This document shows, piece by piece, positions 40,428 through 49,116 of a stretch of DNA of 64,000 nucleotides (positions are counted from its first letter, which is position 1; the number at the start of each line of letters is the position of its first letter). Position numbers and translations under genes: made by a program. Source of the stretch: Pseudomonas sp. JAI120 (GTDB lineage: Bacteria > Pseudomonadota > Gammaproteobacteria > Pseudomonadales > Pseudomonadaceae); assembly GCF_014207255.1 (NCBI RefSeq), contig NZ_JACHCZ010000001.1:2099378-2163377 (forward strand), read 5' to 3'. The notes beneath the pieces are model-generated. The model was not told the origin of the DNA. It saw nothing but the letters and a program-made list of their open reading frames with translations, and searched no databases.

Positions 40428-41192
40428 ATGGACATTAAAACGACAGTTTCCCGACGCCCTCACCTGACATGGTTTTGCAGATTGCTCTGCGCACCGTTGG
40501 CGCTGCTCGTCTTCAGCCTGGGCACCACGGCCCGTGCAGAGAACGTCACCTTGCCTGATCTACTTATCGGCGTCACTCAAGGCTTTCTTGAGTTCACTGT
40601 AGAAGATTATCTGGCGACCACACAGACGCCGGGGCGTTATGAAATCCAGGTCAACCAGTTGGACCCGCGCCTGCGCATGCCCATGTGCGACAAGGAATTG
40701 ACAGCGACCCTGGAAAGCCCCGCCCAACCGATCGGGCGCGTGACGGTAAAGGTACGCTGCGAAGGCGCCTCGCCCTGGACGGTGTTCGTGCCGGCCCAGG
40801 TCAAATTGTTCCGTGATGTGGTGGTGGTTGCTCGCCCGCTGAAACGCACGGGCATCATCGCTTTCGAGGACGTTGCACTGCGTGAACGCGACATCAGCCA
40901 GATCAGCCAGGGTTACCTGACATCCCTGGATCAGGCCATCGGACAGAAATTGACCCGACCAGTGGTCACCGATCAGGTCATTACCCTGGTGCATCTGGAA
41001 CAGGCCGAGGTCATCCGCAAGGGCGATCAGGTGGTGATTTCCGCGAGCAGCGGCGGATTGAATGTGAAAATGCCGGGCGAGGCACTGTCCAACGGCGGCA
41101 TGAGCGAACAGATTCGAGTCAAGAACCTCAACTCCAACCGCGTGATCAAAGCGCGGGTGACAGCCCCAGGGCAAGTCGAGGTCGCTTTATAG
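40428..41192 (+). CDS. flgA: Flagellar P-ring assembly chaperone FlgA
   Basis: Periplasmic chaperone for FlgI, 254 residues. A signal sequence (basic N-region, [19 protein letters not shown]) is followed by the FlgA/SAF-like domain ([35 protein letters not shown]) and the C-terminal [14 protein letters not shown]. No ribosome site precedes this ATG and the sigma-54 start coincides with it, so the message may be leaderless. Confidence 0.88.
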   Translation: MDIKTTVSRRPHLTWFCRLLCAPLALLVFSLGTTARAENVTLPDLLIGVTQGFLEFTVEDYLATTQTPGRYEIQVNQLDPRLRMPMCDKELTATLESPAQPIGRVTVKVRCEGASPWTVFVPAQVKLFRDVVVVARPLKRTGIIAFEDVALRERDISQISQGYLTSLDQAIGQKLTRPVVTDQVITLVHLEQAEVIRKGDQVVISASSGGLNVKMPGEALSNGGMSEQIRVKNLNSNRVIKARVTAPGQVEVAL

Positions 41193-41269
41193 ATCACTGG
41201 TACAGGACGCTGGGTTTTCCTACACTGTGCACGAGATATCCCGTGCGGAGATTTATTGTCATTCGCGCC

Positions 41270-41296
41270 TAAAGTTTGTCCGGGTATTGCCGAAAA
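41270..41296 (+). promoter_or_regulatory. Sigma-28 (FliA) promoter of flgM
   Basis: TAAA, 15 bases, GCCGAAAA; consensus TAAA-N15-GCCGATAA. Located 39 bases before the flgM ATG. flgMN is FliA-dependent in Pseudomonas. Confidence 0.85.
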
Positions 41297-41334
41297 CATG
41301 GCAAGCGTCCAAATACCCAGAGGTTTTTTTTATC

Positions 41335-41658
41335 ATGGTCATCGATTTCAGCCGTTTGAATAACGCCCCGACTACGTCAGGCACTACGCGCACCACCAGC
41401 ACCAAGGACAGCGTAGAAGCCAAGGCCCCGGCGCTGCCCGCCAAGGCAGAACAGGCCAGTGCCAGCCAAAGCGGGGAATCCGTACACCTGAGCAATGAGG
41501 CTCAACAGTTGCAGAAGGTCACTGACTCGCTGCGCGATCAACCGGTAGTCAATAAAGCCCGCGTGGCCGAATTGAAGCAGGCGATCGCCGATGGCAGCTA
41601 TAAAGTCGACAGCAACCGTGTAGCCAGCAAGCTGCTTAACTTCGAAGCCGAGCGCTAG
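41335..41658 (+). CDS. flgM: Anti-sigma-28 factor FlgM
   Basis: A 107-residue FliA inhibitor, exported when the hook is complete. N-terminal [10 protein letters not shown] and a disordered Ser/Thr/Lys-rich stretch precede the C-terminal binding helices ([34 protein letters not shown]). Preceded by the FliA promoter, giving feedback control; flgN follows after 48 bases. Confidence 0.93.
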   Translation: MVIDFSRLNNAPTTSGTTRTTSTKDSVEAKAPALPAKAEQASASQSGESVHLSNEAQQLQKVTDSLRDQPVVNKARVAELKQAIADGSYKVDSNRVASKLLNFEAER

Positions 41659-41706
41659 GCAAAGGCCTGCGCAGGGCTTTTGGACGCTTAAAACCCAAGG
41701 CCAGCC

Positions 41707-42177
41707 ATGCATCACGACGAACATTTGCTTCAACTGATCATTGATGATCTAGCGCCGACGCAGCAATTGCTCGAGCTGCTCAAAGAAGAATCACTGGCCC
41801 TCTATGGCCGGGACATGCCGTTGCTGGAAGAAATTCTGGCGCGCAAGCAGTCGTTGATCGTCCTGCTGGAACAGCACGGCAAAAAACGCAGCCAGATCCT
41901 CATCAGCCTCGGCCTGCCAGCAGACCACGACGGCCTGGCGCAGTTGGCCAGCCACTCCTCGGTCGGCGATCAACTGCTGGCCCAGAGCAAAGAACTCAAC
42001 CAATTGCTCGCCCAGTGCCAGGAAGCCAACCTGCTTAATGGTCAGTCGATCCAGCTTCAGCAAGCTACGACCGCCAACCAGTTGCGTATACTCCACGGCG
42101 GAGAGCCTCCGGCACTCTATAACGCCCAGGGCTCCACCTCGCGCCTGGTCAAGCCAAGCACCCGCAGCCAAGCCTGA
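41707..42177 (+). CDS. flgN: Flagellar export chaperone FlgN
   Basis: A 156-residue helical chaperone for hook-filament junction proteins FlgK and FlgL. The sequence is mostly Leu/Gln/Glu-rich helices (QLLELLKEESLALYGRDMPLLEEILARKQSL). Identified by family look and by the flgM-flgN order. Confidence 0.88.
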   Translation: MHHDEHLLQLIIDDLAPTQQLLELLKEESLALYGRDMPLLEEILARKQSLIVLLEQHGKKRSQILISLGLPADHDGLAQLASHSSVGDQLLAQSKELNQLLAQCQEANLLNGQSIQLQQATTANQLRILHGGEPPALYNAQGSTSRLVKPSTRSQA

Positions 42178-42273
42178 CACCGGTTTACAGCGCGCCCTAT
42201 CCAAGGCCCGCCACATGCTGGCAAAATGCCGGTTCTTGCGTGTAGTCGTATTTTGTCTGGAGATGGAAGAACC

Positions 42274-43023
42274 GTGTTCAACGCCCTTAATGCGGAAGAT
42301 GCCCCGCAGCCACCCAAGGTCCTCACCACGCCTCTGGAAATCGCCGGCACCTTGCGGATGCTGCAAGACAGCCATGACCCGCTGATCATCACTTTCCACG
42401 AACGCAGCCAGCGCTTCCAGAGCTACCTGGTGGATGTCAACCGCGACAGCAACATGCTGGCGCTGGACGAAATGATCCCCCGCGACGGCGAGCGCCACCT
42501 CGAAAACGGCGAACCCTTTCGCATCGAAGGTTTCCATGATGGCGTACGCGTCGCCTGGGAAAGCAATGGCACCCTGACCATCGGCGAAAAAGGCGGCCAC
42601 CGTATCTATACCGGCAGCCTGCCGGACGAAGTGGTCTACCATCAGCGCCGCAACGCGTTCCGCGCCGCACTGAAGCTGGCTCAACTGGTGAATATCGAGC
42701 TGGGCGGCGAGAAACTTCAGCTGCCGGTCAACGGCAAACTGCTGGATATTTCCGCCACCGGCTGCAAATTGCGTTTTGAAGGTGATATTTCCGAGCGCCT
42801 GCAACTGGGCCAGGTTTACGACCGCTTTATCGCAGCACTGTCGTTTGGCAGCATGACCACCGCCGTCGAACTGCGATACCTGCACTTCGAAGAAAGGATC
42901 AACACGACCTTTGCCGGCGTGCGCTTCCACAACATGAGTGGTTTGGTGCAACGCCAGGTCGAGCGCTTTGTGTACCAACTGCAGCGTGAAGCACGACGGT
43001 TCGACAAAGACGACGATTTTTGA
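42274..43023 (+). CDS. ycgR: YcgR-type PilZ flagellar brake protein
   Basis: A c-di-GMP receptor that slows the motor, 249 residues. N-terminal YcgR domain (about 10-115) is followed by PilZ with RRNAFR (RxxxR) and [11 protein letters not shown] (D/NxSxxG). GTG start with GGAAGA five bases before is preferred over the ATG 48 bases upstream. Last in the flgM-flgN-ycgR row, like PA3353. Confidence 0.9.
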   Translation: MFNALNAEDAPQPPKVLTTPLEIAGTLRMLQDSHDPLIITFHERSQRFQSYLVDVNRDSNMLALDEMIPRDGERHLENGEPFRIEGFHDGVRVAWESNGTLTIGEKGGHRIYTGSLPDEVVYHQRRNAFRAALKLAQLVNIELGGEKLQLPVNGKLLDISATGCKLRFEGDISERLQLGQVYDRFIAALSFGSMTTAVELRYLHFEERINTTFAGVRFHNMSGLVQRQVERFVYQLQREARRFDKDDDF

Positions 43024-43040
43024 TCTTTAACGATCACAGA

Positions 43041-43077
43041 AAAAACGGGCAGACCCTTTGGGATCTGCCCGTTTTTG
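43041..43077. terminator. Bidirectional terminator between ycgR and the MFS gene
   Basis: AAAAACGGGCAGA...TCTGCCCGTTTTT stem-loop between convergent genes. Confidence 0.9.
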
Positions 43078-43080
43078 CTT

Positions 43081-44463
43081 TCAGGGGCGCGCCCTGCTCA
43101 ATTCGTGGGGATGCTCATCCGGCCCCAGGGGCTCGGGTGGCCCTTCGAAAGCGGGCTCATCCGTCGGCGGCTCTGGATCGACCTGCGGCTCGGGATCGGG
43201 GACAGTTTGCATCTGCTCCTGCACCACCTGCTCGTCGACCCGCGGGTCCAGCGCAGCCACCAGCGGTGAACTCGACATACTGTCAGGCATTGCCACATGA
43301 TGCAGGGGGGCATCTTCCACCTGGTGCAGATTGGTCACCGCCTTAGGCCGGATTCGCCACACCAGGATCAGCGCGCACAGACTGAAAAATGCGTACAGCA
43401 TCTGGCTGCCGAACAGCTTCATCACCACACCCGCCAGCAACGGCCCGACACTGGCGCCGATACCGTAGGTAACCAGCAGCATGGCCGTCAGCGATACCCG
43501 ACGATCCCCTTCCACATGGTCGTTGGAAAACGCCACCGCCAATGGATACAGGCAAAACTGTACGAGGGAACACAGGAAGCCCGCCACAAACAGCACTTCC
43601 AGCGGCACTTGGGTCATGATTGCCAACGGCAGTGCCGCCACCGCCAGGCACAAGGCGAAGCAGCGGATCAGCAGCGCGCGGTCATAACGATCCGACAACC
43701 AGCCCAGCGGCCACTGCACCAGCAACCCGGCAAAAATGCAGCTACCCATGAACAGACCCACCTGTTCGGTGCTCAACCCCTGCTGGGAGGCATACAGCGG
43801 CGCCAGACCGTAGAACGAACCGACGATCAACCCCGCCCCCAACACCGTACTCAGCGACTGCGGCACACGCTTGATAAAGAAGCGCGGCTCCATCGGCGCA
43901 GGATGCAAGGCTGCCGGGTGAATGCGCCGAGTCATGGCCACCGGCACCAGGCACAGGGCGAAGCACAGCGCCACCAGCATCAGCAGCTCAAGGCCAAGCT
44001 GGGGATGCATTACCAGTATCAACTGGCCCAATACCAGCCCCAGGTAGGAGGCGATCATATAACCGCTGAACACCACGCCACGCTGTTTGGCATCTGCCTG
44101 CTCATTGAGCCAGCTCTCGATGACCATGTACTGGCACATCATTCCCAGACCCACGATTATCCGCAGCACAATCCAGGCCGGCAGCCAATCGATCAGGCCA
44201 TGGCCCAACACCGCCGCACCGACAATCCCGGCACAGGTGGCATAGGCACGGATATGCCCTACCCGGGCAATCAGGCGATGCCCGATCTTGCCGCCCAGTA
44301 CCAGGCCAAAGTAGTTGGCCGCCATCAGCGCACCCACCCATAGACTGTCGACATGGTCGGCCGCCAGGCGCAAGGCCAGGTAGGTACTGAGCAGGCCGGA
44401 GCCAATCAGCATCATCAAGGAGGCGAAATAAAGGGCTCGAAAAGACTTCCAGATCTGGCGCAT
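43081..44463 (-). CDS. MFS transporter (YcaD-like)
   Basis: A 460-residue transporter with about twelve membrane helices. The loop GWLSDRYDRALLIR after helix 8 is the A-like MFS motif. The C-terminal 70 residues are a Pro/Glu/Asp-rich cytoplasmic tail (DPEPQVDPEPPTDEPAFEGP) that plain MFS proteins lack. Substrate unknown; the early helices resemble YcaD-type exporters. Confidence 0.85.
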   Translation of the reverse strand: MRQIWKSFRALYFASLMMLIGSGLLSTYLALRLAADHVDSLWVGALMAANYFGLVLGGKIGHRLIARVGHIRAYATCAGIVGAAVLGHGLIDWLPAWIVLRIIVGLGMMCQYMVIESWLNEQADAKQRGVVFSGYMIASYLGLVLGQLILVMHPQLGLELLMLVALCFALCLVPVAMTRRIHPAALHPAPMEPRFFIKRVPQSLSTVLGAGLIVGSFYGLAPLYASQQGLSTEQVGLFMGSCIFAGLLVQWPLGWLSDRYDRALLIRCFALCLAVAALPLAIMTQVPLEVLFVAGFLCSLVQFCLYPLAVAFSNDHVEGDRRVSLTAMLLVTYGIGASVGPLLAGVVMKLFGSQMLYAFFSLCALILVWRIRPKAVTNLHQVEDAPLHHVAMPDSMSSSPLVAALDPRVDEQVVQEQMQTVPDPEPQVDPEPPTDEPAFEGPPEPLGPDEHPHELSRARP

Positions 44464-44698
44464 CGGCGTTCCGAGCGGCTCCTTGCGGTGAGAGACAGGG
44501 CTATCGGCATGATAGTCCGGGGTGACCGGGTCCGGACAGGCAACATGCGCTGGTTCCGGGGATTATTTTGCTTAACAGCTCAGACGCTGTCGGATGGCGC
44601 GCAAGGTACATCGTTGCAACAAATACATCACAGCACCTGCTGTGAACCTTGATCGGCGGCAAGGTTCGACCCGCGAGCAAAAAGATCGAGTACGCACA

Positions 44699-44738
44699 AA
44701 AAAGCCCCGCCAGGAGGTTCTGTGCGAGGCTTTCTTAC
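44699..44738 (-). terminator. Terminator after tRNA-Arg(CCT)
   Basis: Minus-strand GCCTCGC pairs with GCGGGGC and is followed by six T. Confidence 0.75.
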
Positions 44739-44750
44739 GGGCTTCGAATC

Positions 44751-44827
44751 TGGTGTCCCAGGGCAGGTTCGAACTGCCAACCTTCCCCTTAGGAGGGGGA
44801 TGCTCTATCCAATTGAGCTACTGAGAC
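44751..44827 (-). tRNA. tRNA-Arg (CCT)
   Basis: A 77-nt cloverleaf with encoded CCA. Acceptor GTCTCAG pairs with CTGGGAC; anticodon loop CTCCTAA gives CCT; T-loop GTTCGAAC. Transcribed leftwards with a terminator following. Confidence 0.95.
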
Positions 44828-44987
44828 AAATGACAGCCATCAGGCCAAGGGGACTGCGACAGACGGCGTGCATGTTAACGGCCGAAGTGGGTTTTGTCAT
44901 GTCGTCCGTGGGCTTTTTGAGTGTAGGCCGAGCCTTACCGGAGCGATCGCGGTTTCGCCCCGCATATACGGGCACCTGGCCTGATCG

Positions 44988-45031
44988 TGCAAAATGCAAC
45001 CCTCCAAAATGCCAGCATTGCAAATTGCAAT
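44988..45031 (+). promoter_or_regulatory. TGCAA-containing sites upstream of a sigma-54 promoter
   Basis: The 15-bp perfect inverted repeat ATTGCAAATTGCAAT (45017-45031) and TGCAAAATGCAA (44988-44999) lie about 85 and 115 bases before the predicted start. They are good candidates for an enhancer-binding protein. Nothing else is seen in 44828-45080. Confidence 0.5.
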
Positions 45032-45084
45032 CACCCGCCCCATCAAATCAAACTCAAACCATTGATTTAATTGGATTAATACAT

Positions 45085-45100
45085 TGGCACGACACCTGCA
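45085..45100 (+). promoter_or_regulatory. Sigma-54 promoter of the small membrane protein pair
   Basis: TGGCAC-GACAC-CTGCA; only the first base of the -12 block departs from consensus. Start near 45111, leader about 37 nt. Confidence 0.65.
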
Positions 45101-45147
45101 ACAGTTCTCCTGCAAGCCCCATCCAGCCAAGGCATTAAACGGAGAAC

Positions 45148-45384
45148 ATGACCATGAACAGTGCCCTTCTGTTAGCTCTCAACACCGTCGCCCTGGCTGC
45201 ACTGGTGATGTTCCACTTTCAATCGACTGGCAGCAACGACCCCGCTCAGATCAGCCAGCAGGCAGTCCCCCACCACTTGCAACAACGCCCGCAACTGGCC
45301 GTGATGACACCGAACGCACAAGCACCAATACGCCTGACTCAAGGCACCCAGGCCGAGCCTGCACCTGAACACTGGGTTTTCTAA
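45148..45384 (+). CDS. Small membrane-anchored protein, unknown function
   Basis: A 78-residue protein with one N-terminal hydrophobic helix (SALLLALNTVALAALVMFHF) and a polar Gln/Pro-rich tail, likely facing the periplasm. GGAG precedes the ATG by about seven bases; an internal ATG two codons on is possible. It is 11 bases upstream of a second tiny membrane protein and behind a sigma-54 promoter. I recognise no family. Confidence 0.75.
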   Translation: MTMNSALLLALNTVALAALVMFHFQSTGSNDPAQISQQAVPHHLQQRPQLAVMTPNAQAPIRLTQGTQAEPAPEHWVF

Positions 45385-45395
45385 GGACACTGATC

Positions 45396-45575
45396 ATGAG
45401 CAAATTTGCCTGGCTGTTTCTGTGCCTGACCATCGCCACTGGCATTCTGGGCCTGAGTGCAAGCTCTCAGGAGGGGCAAACCAGCGCATTCGTTACTGCC
45501 GGTGTTTTCGCAAGCCTGCTTCTGCTGACGCTTGTCATGGGTCGCCGAATCAAATTTGACCCGGTTGTACGCTGA
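45396..45575 (+). CDS. Small two-helix membrane protein, unknown function
   Basis: A 59-residue protein (starts MSKFAWLFLCLTIATGILGL, ends in KFDPVVR). Two hydrophobic helices (about 4-21 and 31-47) are joined by a short Ser/Gln-rich loop, with a basic C-terminus (GRRIK), so a hairpin with both ends inside is likely. It follows the 78-residue protein by 11 bases and probably shares its sigma-54 transcript. Confidence 0.75.
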   Translation: MSKFAWLFLCLTIATGILGLSASSQEGQTSAFVTAGVFASLLLLTLVMGRRIKFDPVVR

Positions 45576-45731
45576 CCCCTCCCTTCTCTGCTCTCCCCCT
45601 ACCTTATGTCGCTTCGTCCTAGTAAATCGGCAAATTGCCACTAGTCTTAAAATGAAGGGCAAAAGGCCACTTTGCTATAGGATGTGCGGCCTCAAACCCT
45701 GTGGTGGCCTGGACTTAAGGGAAGTTCCCTC

Positions 45732-45854
45732 GTGGAATCACTCGTGGAAAAGTTTTCCAACCAGTCCGCAAAAATGCAAATGAGTGCTGGCATAAAGCCT
45801 TCAGGCAGTTCAATATTTGTCACAGAATTGACGCCAAGGAACTGGCAAATCTGA
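45732..45854 (+). CDS. Possible 40-residue peptide upstream of amrZ
   Basis: A GTG-started frame encoding a polar 40-residue peptide (VESLVEKFSNQSAKMQMSAG...). GGGAAG lies about seven bases upstream. It stands alone in the 393-base gap before amrZ. No hydrophobic helix or known motif. It may be chance; the rest of 45576-45968 holds only the putative amrZ promoter. Confidence 0.25.
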   Translation: MESLVEKFSNQSAKMQMSAGIKPSGSSIFVTELTPRNWQI

Positions 45855-45885
45855 GGCATGATGCGGCCTCTTTGCAATTCGGGTT

Positions 45886-45911
45886 GAACTTTGGTCGTGA
45901 GTCTTGTCTTA
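45886..45911 (+). promoter_or_regulatory. Possible AlgU (sigma-22) promoter of amrZ
   Basis: GAACTT (45886-45891) followed after 15 bases by TCTTA. AlgU promoters have GAACTT-N16/17-TCTGA, and amrZ of P. aeruginosa is AlgU-dependent. The -35 is perfect, but the spacer is one base short. Confidence 0.45.
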
Positions 45912-45968
45912 ACACTCATCTTGCGGCCAATTCCAATAACCGCTCCCCTGAACTAACCGGTTAAATAT

Positions 45969-46295
45969 ATGCGCCCATTGAAACAGGCAATTTATTCCAG
46001 CCGTACGGCTGACAAGTTCGTCGTACGTCTGCCAGACGGAATGCGGGAACGCATTGCCGAGGTGGCTCGCAATCATCACCGCAGCATGAACTCCGAAATC
46101 ATCGCGCGCCTGGAGCAGAGCCTTATTCAGGAAGGTGCGTTGGGTGACGAGCTGAGCATGCGTCTGGACAGCCCCGAGCTGTCGTTGCACGAACGCGAAC
46201 TGCTGCAGCGTTTTCGTCAGCTCTCCCACCGCCAGCAAAATGCCCTTGTCTCGCTTATCGCGCACGACGTCGAGGCGGCCGCAGAAGCCAATTGA
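45969..46295 (+). CDS. amrZ: Ribbon-helix-helix regulator AmrZ (AlgZ)
   Basis: A 108-residue Arc-type regulator of alginate, motility and c-di-GMP genes. The ribbon strand [14 protein letters not shown] and helices [23 protein letters not shown] form the DNA-binding part; the C-terminal helices allow tetramers. Length and the flexible N-terminus ([15 protein letters not shown]) match AmrZ. A terminator follows. Confidence 0.94.
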   Translation: MRPLKQAIYSSRTADKFVVRLPDGMRERIAEVARNHHRSMNSEIIARLEQSLIQEGALGDELSMRLDSPELSLHERELLQRFRQLSHRQQNALVSLIAHDVEAAAEAN

Positions 46296-46312
46296 TCTGC
46301 AACTGAAAGCCG

Positions 46313-46339
46313 AAGCCAGCCATGTGCTGGCTTTTTTTT
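46313..46339 (+). terminator. Rho-independent terminator of amrZ
   Basis: AAGCCAGC/GCTGGCTT stem with a five-base loop followed by eight T. Confidence 0.9.
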
Positions 46340-46374
46340 GCCTGGGATTTATAGAGGGCCCGAGATGTTTATCA

Positions 46375-46459
46375 CGTAGCAGCTGGCGAGCCCTGGTGTG
46401 GCTGCGTTTGCAGCCTGCCTGACACACCGAAGCCTCGCCAGGGCTCGCCAGCTGCTACG
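46375..46459. repeat. Long perfect inverted repeat (REP of a second family)
   Basis: Two perfect 22-base arms (46375-46396 and 46438-46459) built on GTAGCAGCTGGCGAG enclose 41 bases that contain a smaller GCTGCGTTTGCAGC hairpin. It differs in sequence from the GTGGGAGGGGG family. It resembles the GTAGCAGCTG...GAGGCTGCG repeats common in Pseudomonas. Confidence 0.8.
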
Positions 46460-46483
46460 CAGAGGGAGCCCGCGCAAGACAGA

Positions 46484-47926
46484 TCAGAGTAAGAAGATCG
46501 TCGCCAAACCGAGGAAGATGAAGAAGCCGCCACTGTCGGTCATGGCCGTAATCATCACGCTGGCGCCCATGGCTGGATCGCGCCCGAGGCGTGCCAGGGT
46601 CATGGGGATCAACACGCCCATCAAGGCAGCCAGTAACAGGTTGAGAGTCATGGCGGCGGTCATGACCACACCCAGGGACCAACTGCCGTACAGCAAGTAG
46701 GCCACCACGCCAATCACCCCACCCCACACCAGGCCATTGATCAGGCCCACTGCCAACTCTTTGCGCAGCAAGCGCGAAGAGTTAGCGGTACTGACCTGGT
46801 CCAGCGCCATGGCGCGCACGATCATGGTGATGGTCTGATTACCCGAGTTACCACCAATGCCAGCCACAATCGGCATCAACGCCGCCAAGGCCACCAGCTT
46901 TTCGATGGAACCCTCGAACAGCCCGATCACGCGGGAGGCGATAAACGCGGTAATCAGGTTAACGGCCAGCCAGGCCCAACGGTTATGCAGGGAACGCCAG
47001 ACTGACGCAAAAATATCTTCCTCTTCACGCAAACCTGCCATGTTGAGGACTTCGGTTTCACTCTCTTCACGAATCAAGTCGACGATTTCGTCGATGGTCA
47101 GACGGCCGATCAGCTTGCCGTTCTTGTCGACCACCGGGGCAGAGATCAAGTCGTAACGCTCAAAGGCCTGCGCTGCGTCGTAGGCATCTTCATCCGGGTG
47201 AAAGCTCACGGTATCGCTGGCCATCAGGTCAGCAACTTTTTTCTCCGGATCGTTTACCAACAGGCGCTTGATCGGCAGCACGCCCTTGAGAATGCCTTCA
47301 TAGTCGACCACGAACAGTTTGTCGGTATGACTCGGCAGCTCTTTCAGCCGGCGCAGGTAACGCAAGACCACTTCCAGGCTGACGTCTTCGCGGATGGTGA
47401 CCATCTCGAAGTCCATCAGCGCACCGACCTGATCCTCGTCATAGGACAACGCGGAGCGCACGCGCTCACGCTGCTGGCCGTCGAGGGCCTCCATCAATTC
47501 ATGGACAACATCACGCGGCAACTCTGGGGCCAGGTCGGCCAGTTCGTCAGCATCCATCTCCCTGGCGGCCGCCAGGAGCTCGTGATCGTCCATGTCGGCG
47601 ATCAGGGTTTCACGGACTGAGTCGGATACTTCGAGCAGGATGTCGCCGTCACGGTCAGCCTTGACCAACTGCCACAAGGTCAGTCGATCATCCAGCGGCA
47701 AGGCTTCGAGAATGTAGGCAACGTCGGCGGAGTGCAGGTCATCGAGTTTGCGTTGCAACTCGACGAGGTTTTGCCGGTGGACCAGGTTCTCGACGAGGTC
47801 GTTATTCGGACCATCCTGGCGGTGCGTGAAATCTTCGACCACACGCTGGCGCTGCAGCAGCTCGATGACTTGAGCCAGGCGATCCTGCAGGCTTTCTTGA
47901 GTTTTCTTTACTTCTACTTCGGTCAT
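46484..47926 (-). CDS. mgtE: Magnesium transporter MgtE
   Basis: A 480-residue Mg2+ channel. N-terminal MgtE_N superhelix (about 40-140), two CBS domains (about 150-275; MDFEMVTIREDVSLE, DLMASDTVSFHPDED) and a C-terminal pore of five helices with PIVAGIGGNSGNQTITMIVRA. Start MTEVEVKKTQESL is chosen with GGAG upstream. A 340-base gap lies upstream with only a GC-rich AGCCCCG/GGGGCT hairpin (48041-48054) and a tRNA terminator. Confidence 0.93.
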   Translation of the reverse strand: MTEVEVKKTQESLQDRLAQVIELLQRQRVVEDFTHRQDGPNNDLVENLVHRQNLVELQRKLDDLHSADVAYILEALPLDDRLTLWQLVKADRDGDILLEVSDSVRETLIADMDDHELLAAAREMDADELADLAPELPRDVVHELMEALDGQQRERVRSALSYDEDQVGALMDFEMVTIREDVSLEVVLRYLRRLKELPSHTDKLFVVDYEGILKGVLPIKRLLVNDPEKKVADLMASDTVSFHPDEDAYDAAQAFERYDLISAPVVDKNGKLIGRLTIDEIVDLIREESETEVLNMAGLREEEDIFASVWRSLHNRWAWLAVNLITAFIASRVIGLFEGSIEKLVALAALMPIVAGIGGNSGNQTITMIVRAMALDQVSTANSSRLLRKELAVGLINGLVWGGVIGVVAYLLYGSWSLGVVMTAAMTLNLLLAALMGVLIPMTLARLGRDPAMGASVMITAMTDSGGFFIFLGLATIFLL

Positions 47927-48233
47927 AGGCGAACTCCACTCCCAGCAGCGGGGCACGCCGGAAGGATCAATCAGTCAATTCATGATTGGTAAAACGGGGT
48001 ACTGAGTAACTACTGGGTAAGTCCATGGAGGTATTCCACAAGCCCCGGCGGGGCTGACGGGCGCAATGATACACCGTGCGTCCGTTTTTAACGTCAAAAA
48101 ACTGGAAAGAACAAGCGCTTGCGAGCCAAAGTTGAGTATTGGCCGCACCTATTCAACTGCGACGCCATCACCTGAATGGAAAACACATGAAGGAGGAGAA
48201 AAAGATAAAAATCCACACAAGTCCCAGACGGCA

Positions 48234-48261
48234 AAAAGCCCGCACTAGGCGGGCTTTTTGT
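48234..48261 (-). terminator. Terminator of the tRNA-Ser/tRNA-Arg operon
   Basis: AAAAAGCCCGC/GCGGGCTTTTT stem-loop just after the last tRNA on the minus strand. Confidence 0.9.
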
Positions 48262-48266
48262 TTGTA

Positions 48267-48343
48267 TGGTGCACTCGACAGGATTCGAACCTGTGACCGC
48301 TCGGTTCGTAGCCGAGTACTCTATCCAGCTGAGCTACGAGTGC
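48267..48343 (-). tRNA. tRNA-Arg (ACG), copy 2
   Basis: A 77-nt cloverleaf with CCA. Acceptor GCACTCG/CGAGTGC; anticodon loop CTACGAA gives ACG. Identical to the copy at 48416. Confidence 0.96.
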
Positions 48344-48415
48344 ATATTGTGTTTTTAGACCAGATCACAACTGGTTGAAGCCGAGCTACCTGCATTGCTG
48401 CAACTAACTCTTAAA

Positions 48416-48492
48416 TGGTGCACTCGACAGGATTCGAACCTGTGACCGCTCGGTTCGTAGCCGAGTACTCTATCCAGCTGAGCTACGAGTGC
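48416..48492 (-). tRNA. tRNA-Arg (ACG), copy 1
   Basis: Same 77-nt sequence as copy 2, 149 bases away; a tandem duplication in one transcript after tRNA-Ser. Confidence 0.96.
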
Positions 48493-48600
48493 ATTTGTTG
48501 CCGCGCATTATAGGCCGTTCAATCTCTATGTAAAGCTATTTTTTCGTTTAATTTCAACAACTTAGCGAAAAAACCAGATTGCAACGTACTAAGCAAATAA

Positions 48601-48691
48601 TGGCGGAGAACGGGGGATTCGAACCCCCGACACCCTTTTGAGGTGTACTCCCTTAGCAGGGGAGCGCCTTCGGCCACTCGGCCAGCTCTCC
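48601..48691 (-). tRNA. tRNA-Ser (GCT)
   Basis: A 91-nt type-II tRNA with a long variable arm and CCA. Acceptor GGAGAGC; anticodon loop CTGCTAA gives GCT. It lies just downstream of rsmA, in the PA0905.1 position. Confidence 0.95.
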
Positions 48692-48753
48692 GCAACACGG
48701 GGCGTATATTAACCACGTTCATCCCCGTTTGCAAACATAAAAAACGATAAAAA

Positions 48754-48942
48754 TTAAAGGCTTGGTTCTTCGTCCTTCTCTTTCTTGATACGCAGGTAGA
48801 TTTCCTCGCGGTGGACCGCTACCTCTTTCGGAGCATTCACCCCAATACGTACTTGATTGCCTTTGACGCCGAGCACGGTCACGGTGATTTCGCCATCACC
48901 GATAATCAGGCTTTCTGCGCACCGACGAGTCAGAATCAGCAT
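48754..48942 (-). CDS. rsmA: Carbon storage regulator RsmA (CsrA)
   Basis: A 62-residue mRNA-binding translational repressor, antagonised by RsmY/RsmZ RNAs. [48 protein letters not shown] is the complete CsrA fold; Leu4, Arg6-7 and Arg44 region bind GGA. Starts at MLIL, six codons into a longer frame. Downstream of lysC with a terminator between them. Confidence 0.96.
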   Translation of the reverse strand: MLILTRRCAESLIIGDGEITVTVLGVKGNQVRIGVNAPKEVAVHREEIYLRIKKEKDEEPSL

Positions 48943-49072
48943 ACCTTTCTCCTCACGCATTTCATTTCAGGAACAACAGTCTGCAAAAAAAAGGCGTTCG
49001 ACCTACGACTCGATAGCCATAGCCCTAACGGCCTAAGTATTGTCGAACGCACGCAAAAGACCATGCGCCCTA

Positions 49073-49104
49073 CAAAAAATGAAAGGCGCGGTAAACCGCG
49101 CCTT
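49073..49104 (-). terminator. Rho-independent terminator of lysC
   Basis: AAGGCGCGGT/ACCGCGCCTT stem with a tight loop, then a T-rich run on the minus strand, between lysC and rsmA. Confidence 0.85.
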
Positions 49105-49116
49105 CCTGGCATTGCC

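Noticed and set aside
48041..48054. GC hairpin in the mgtE leader as a Mg2+ riboswitch
   Set aside because: Too short and lacks the conserved structure of known magnesium riboswitches.
48267..48492. tRNA cluster considered as a phage or island attachment site
   Set aside because: No integrase, direct repeat of a tRNA 3' end or foreign genes nearby; the two tRNA-Arg are complete identical copies.
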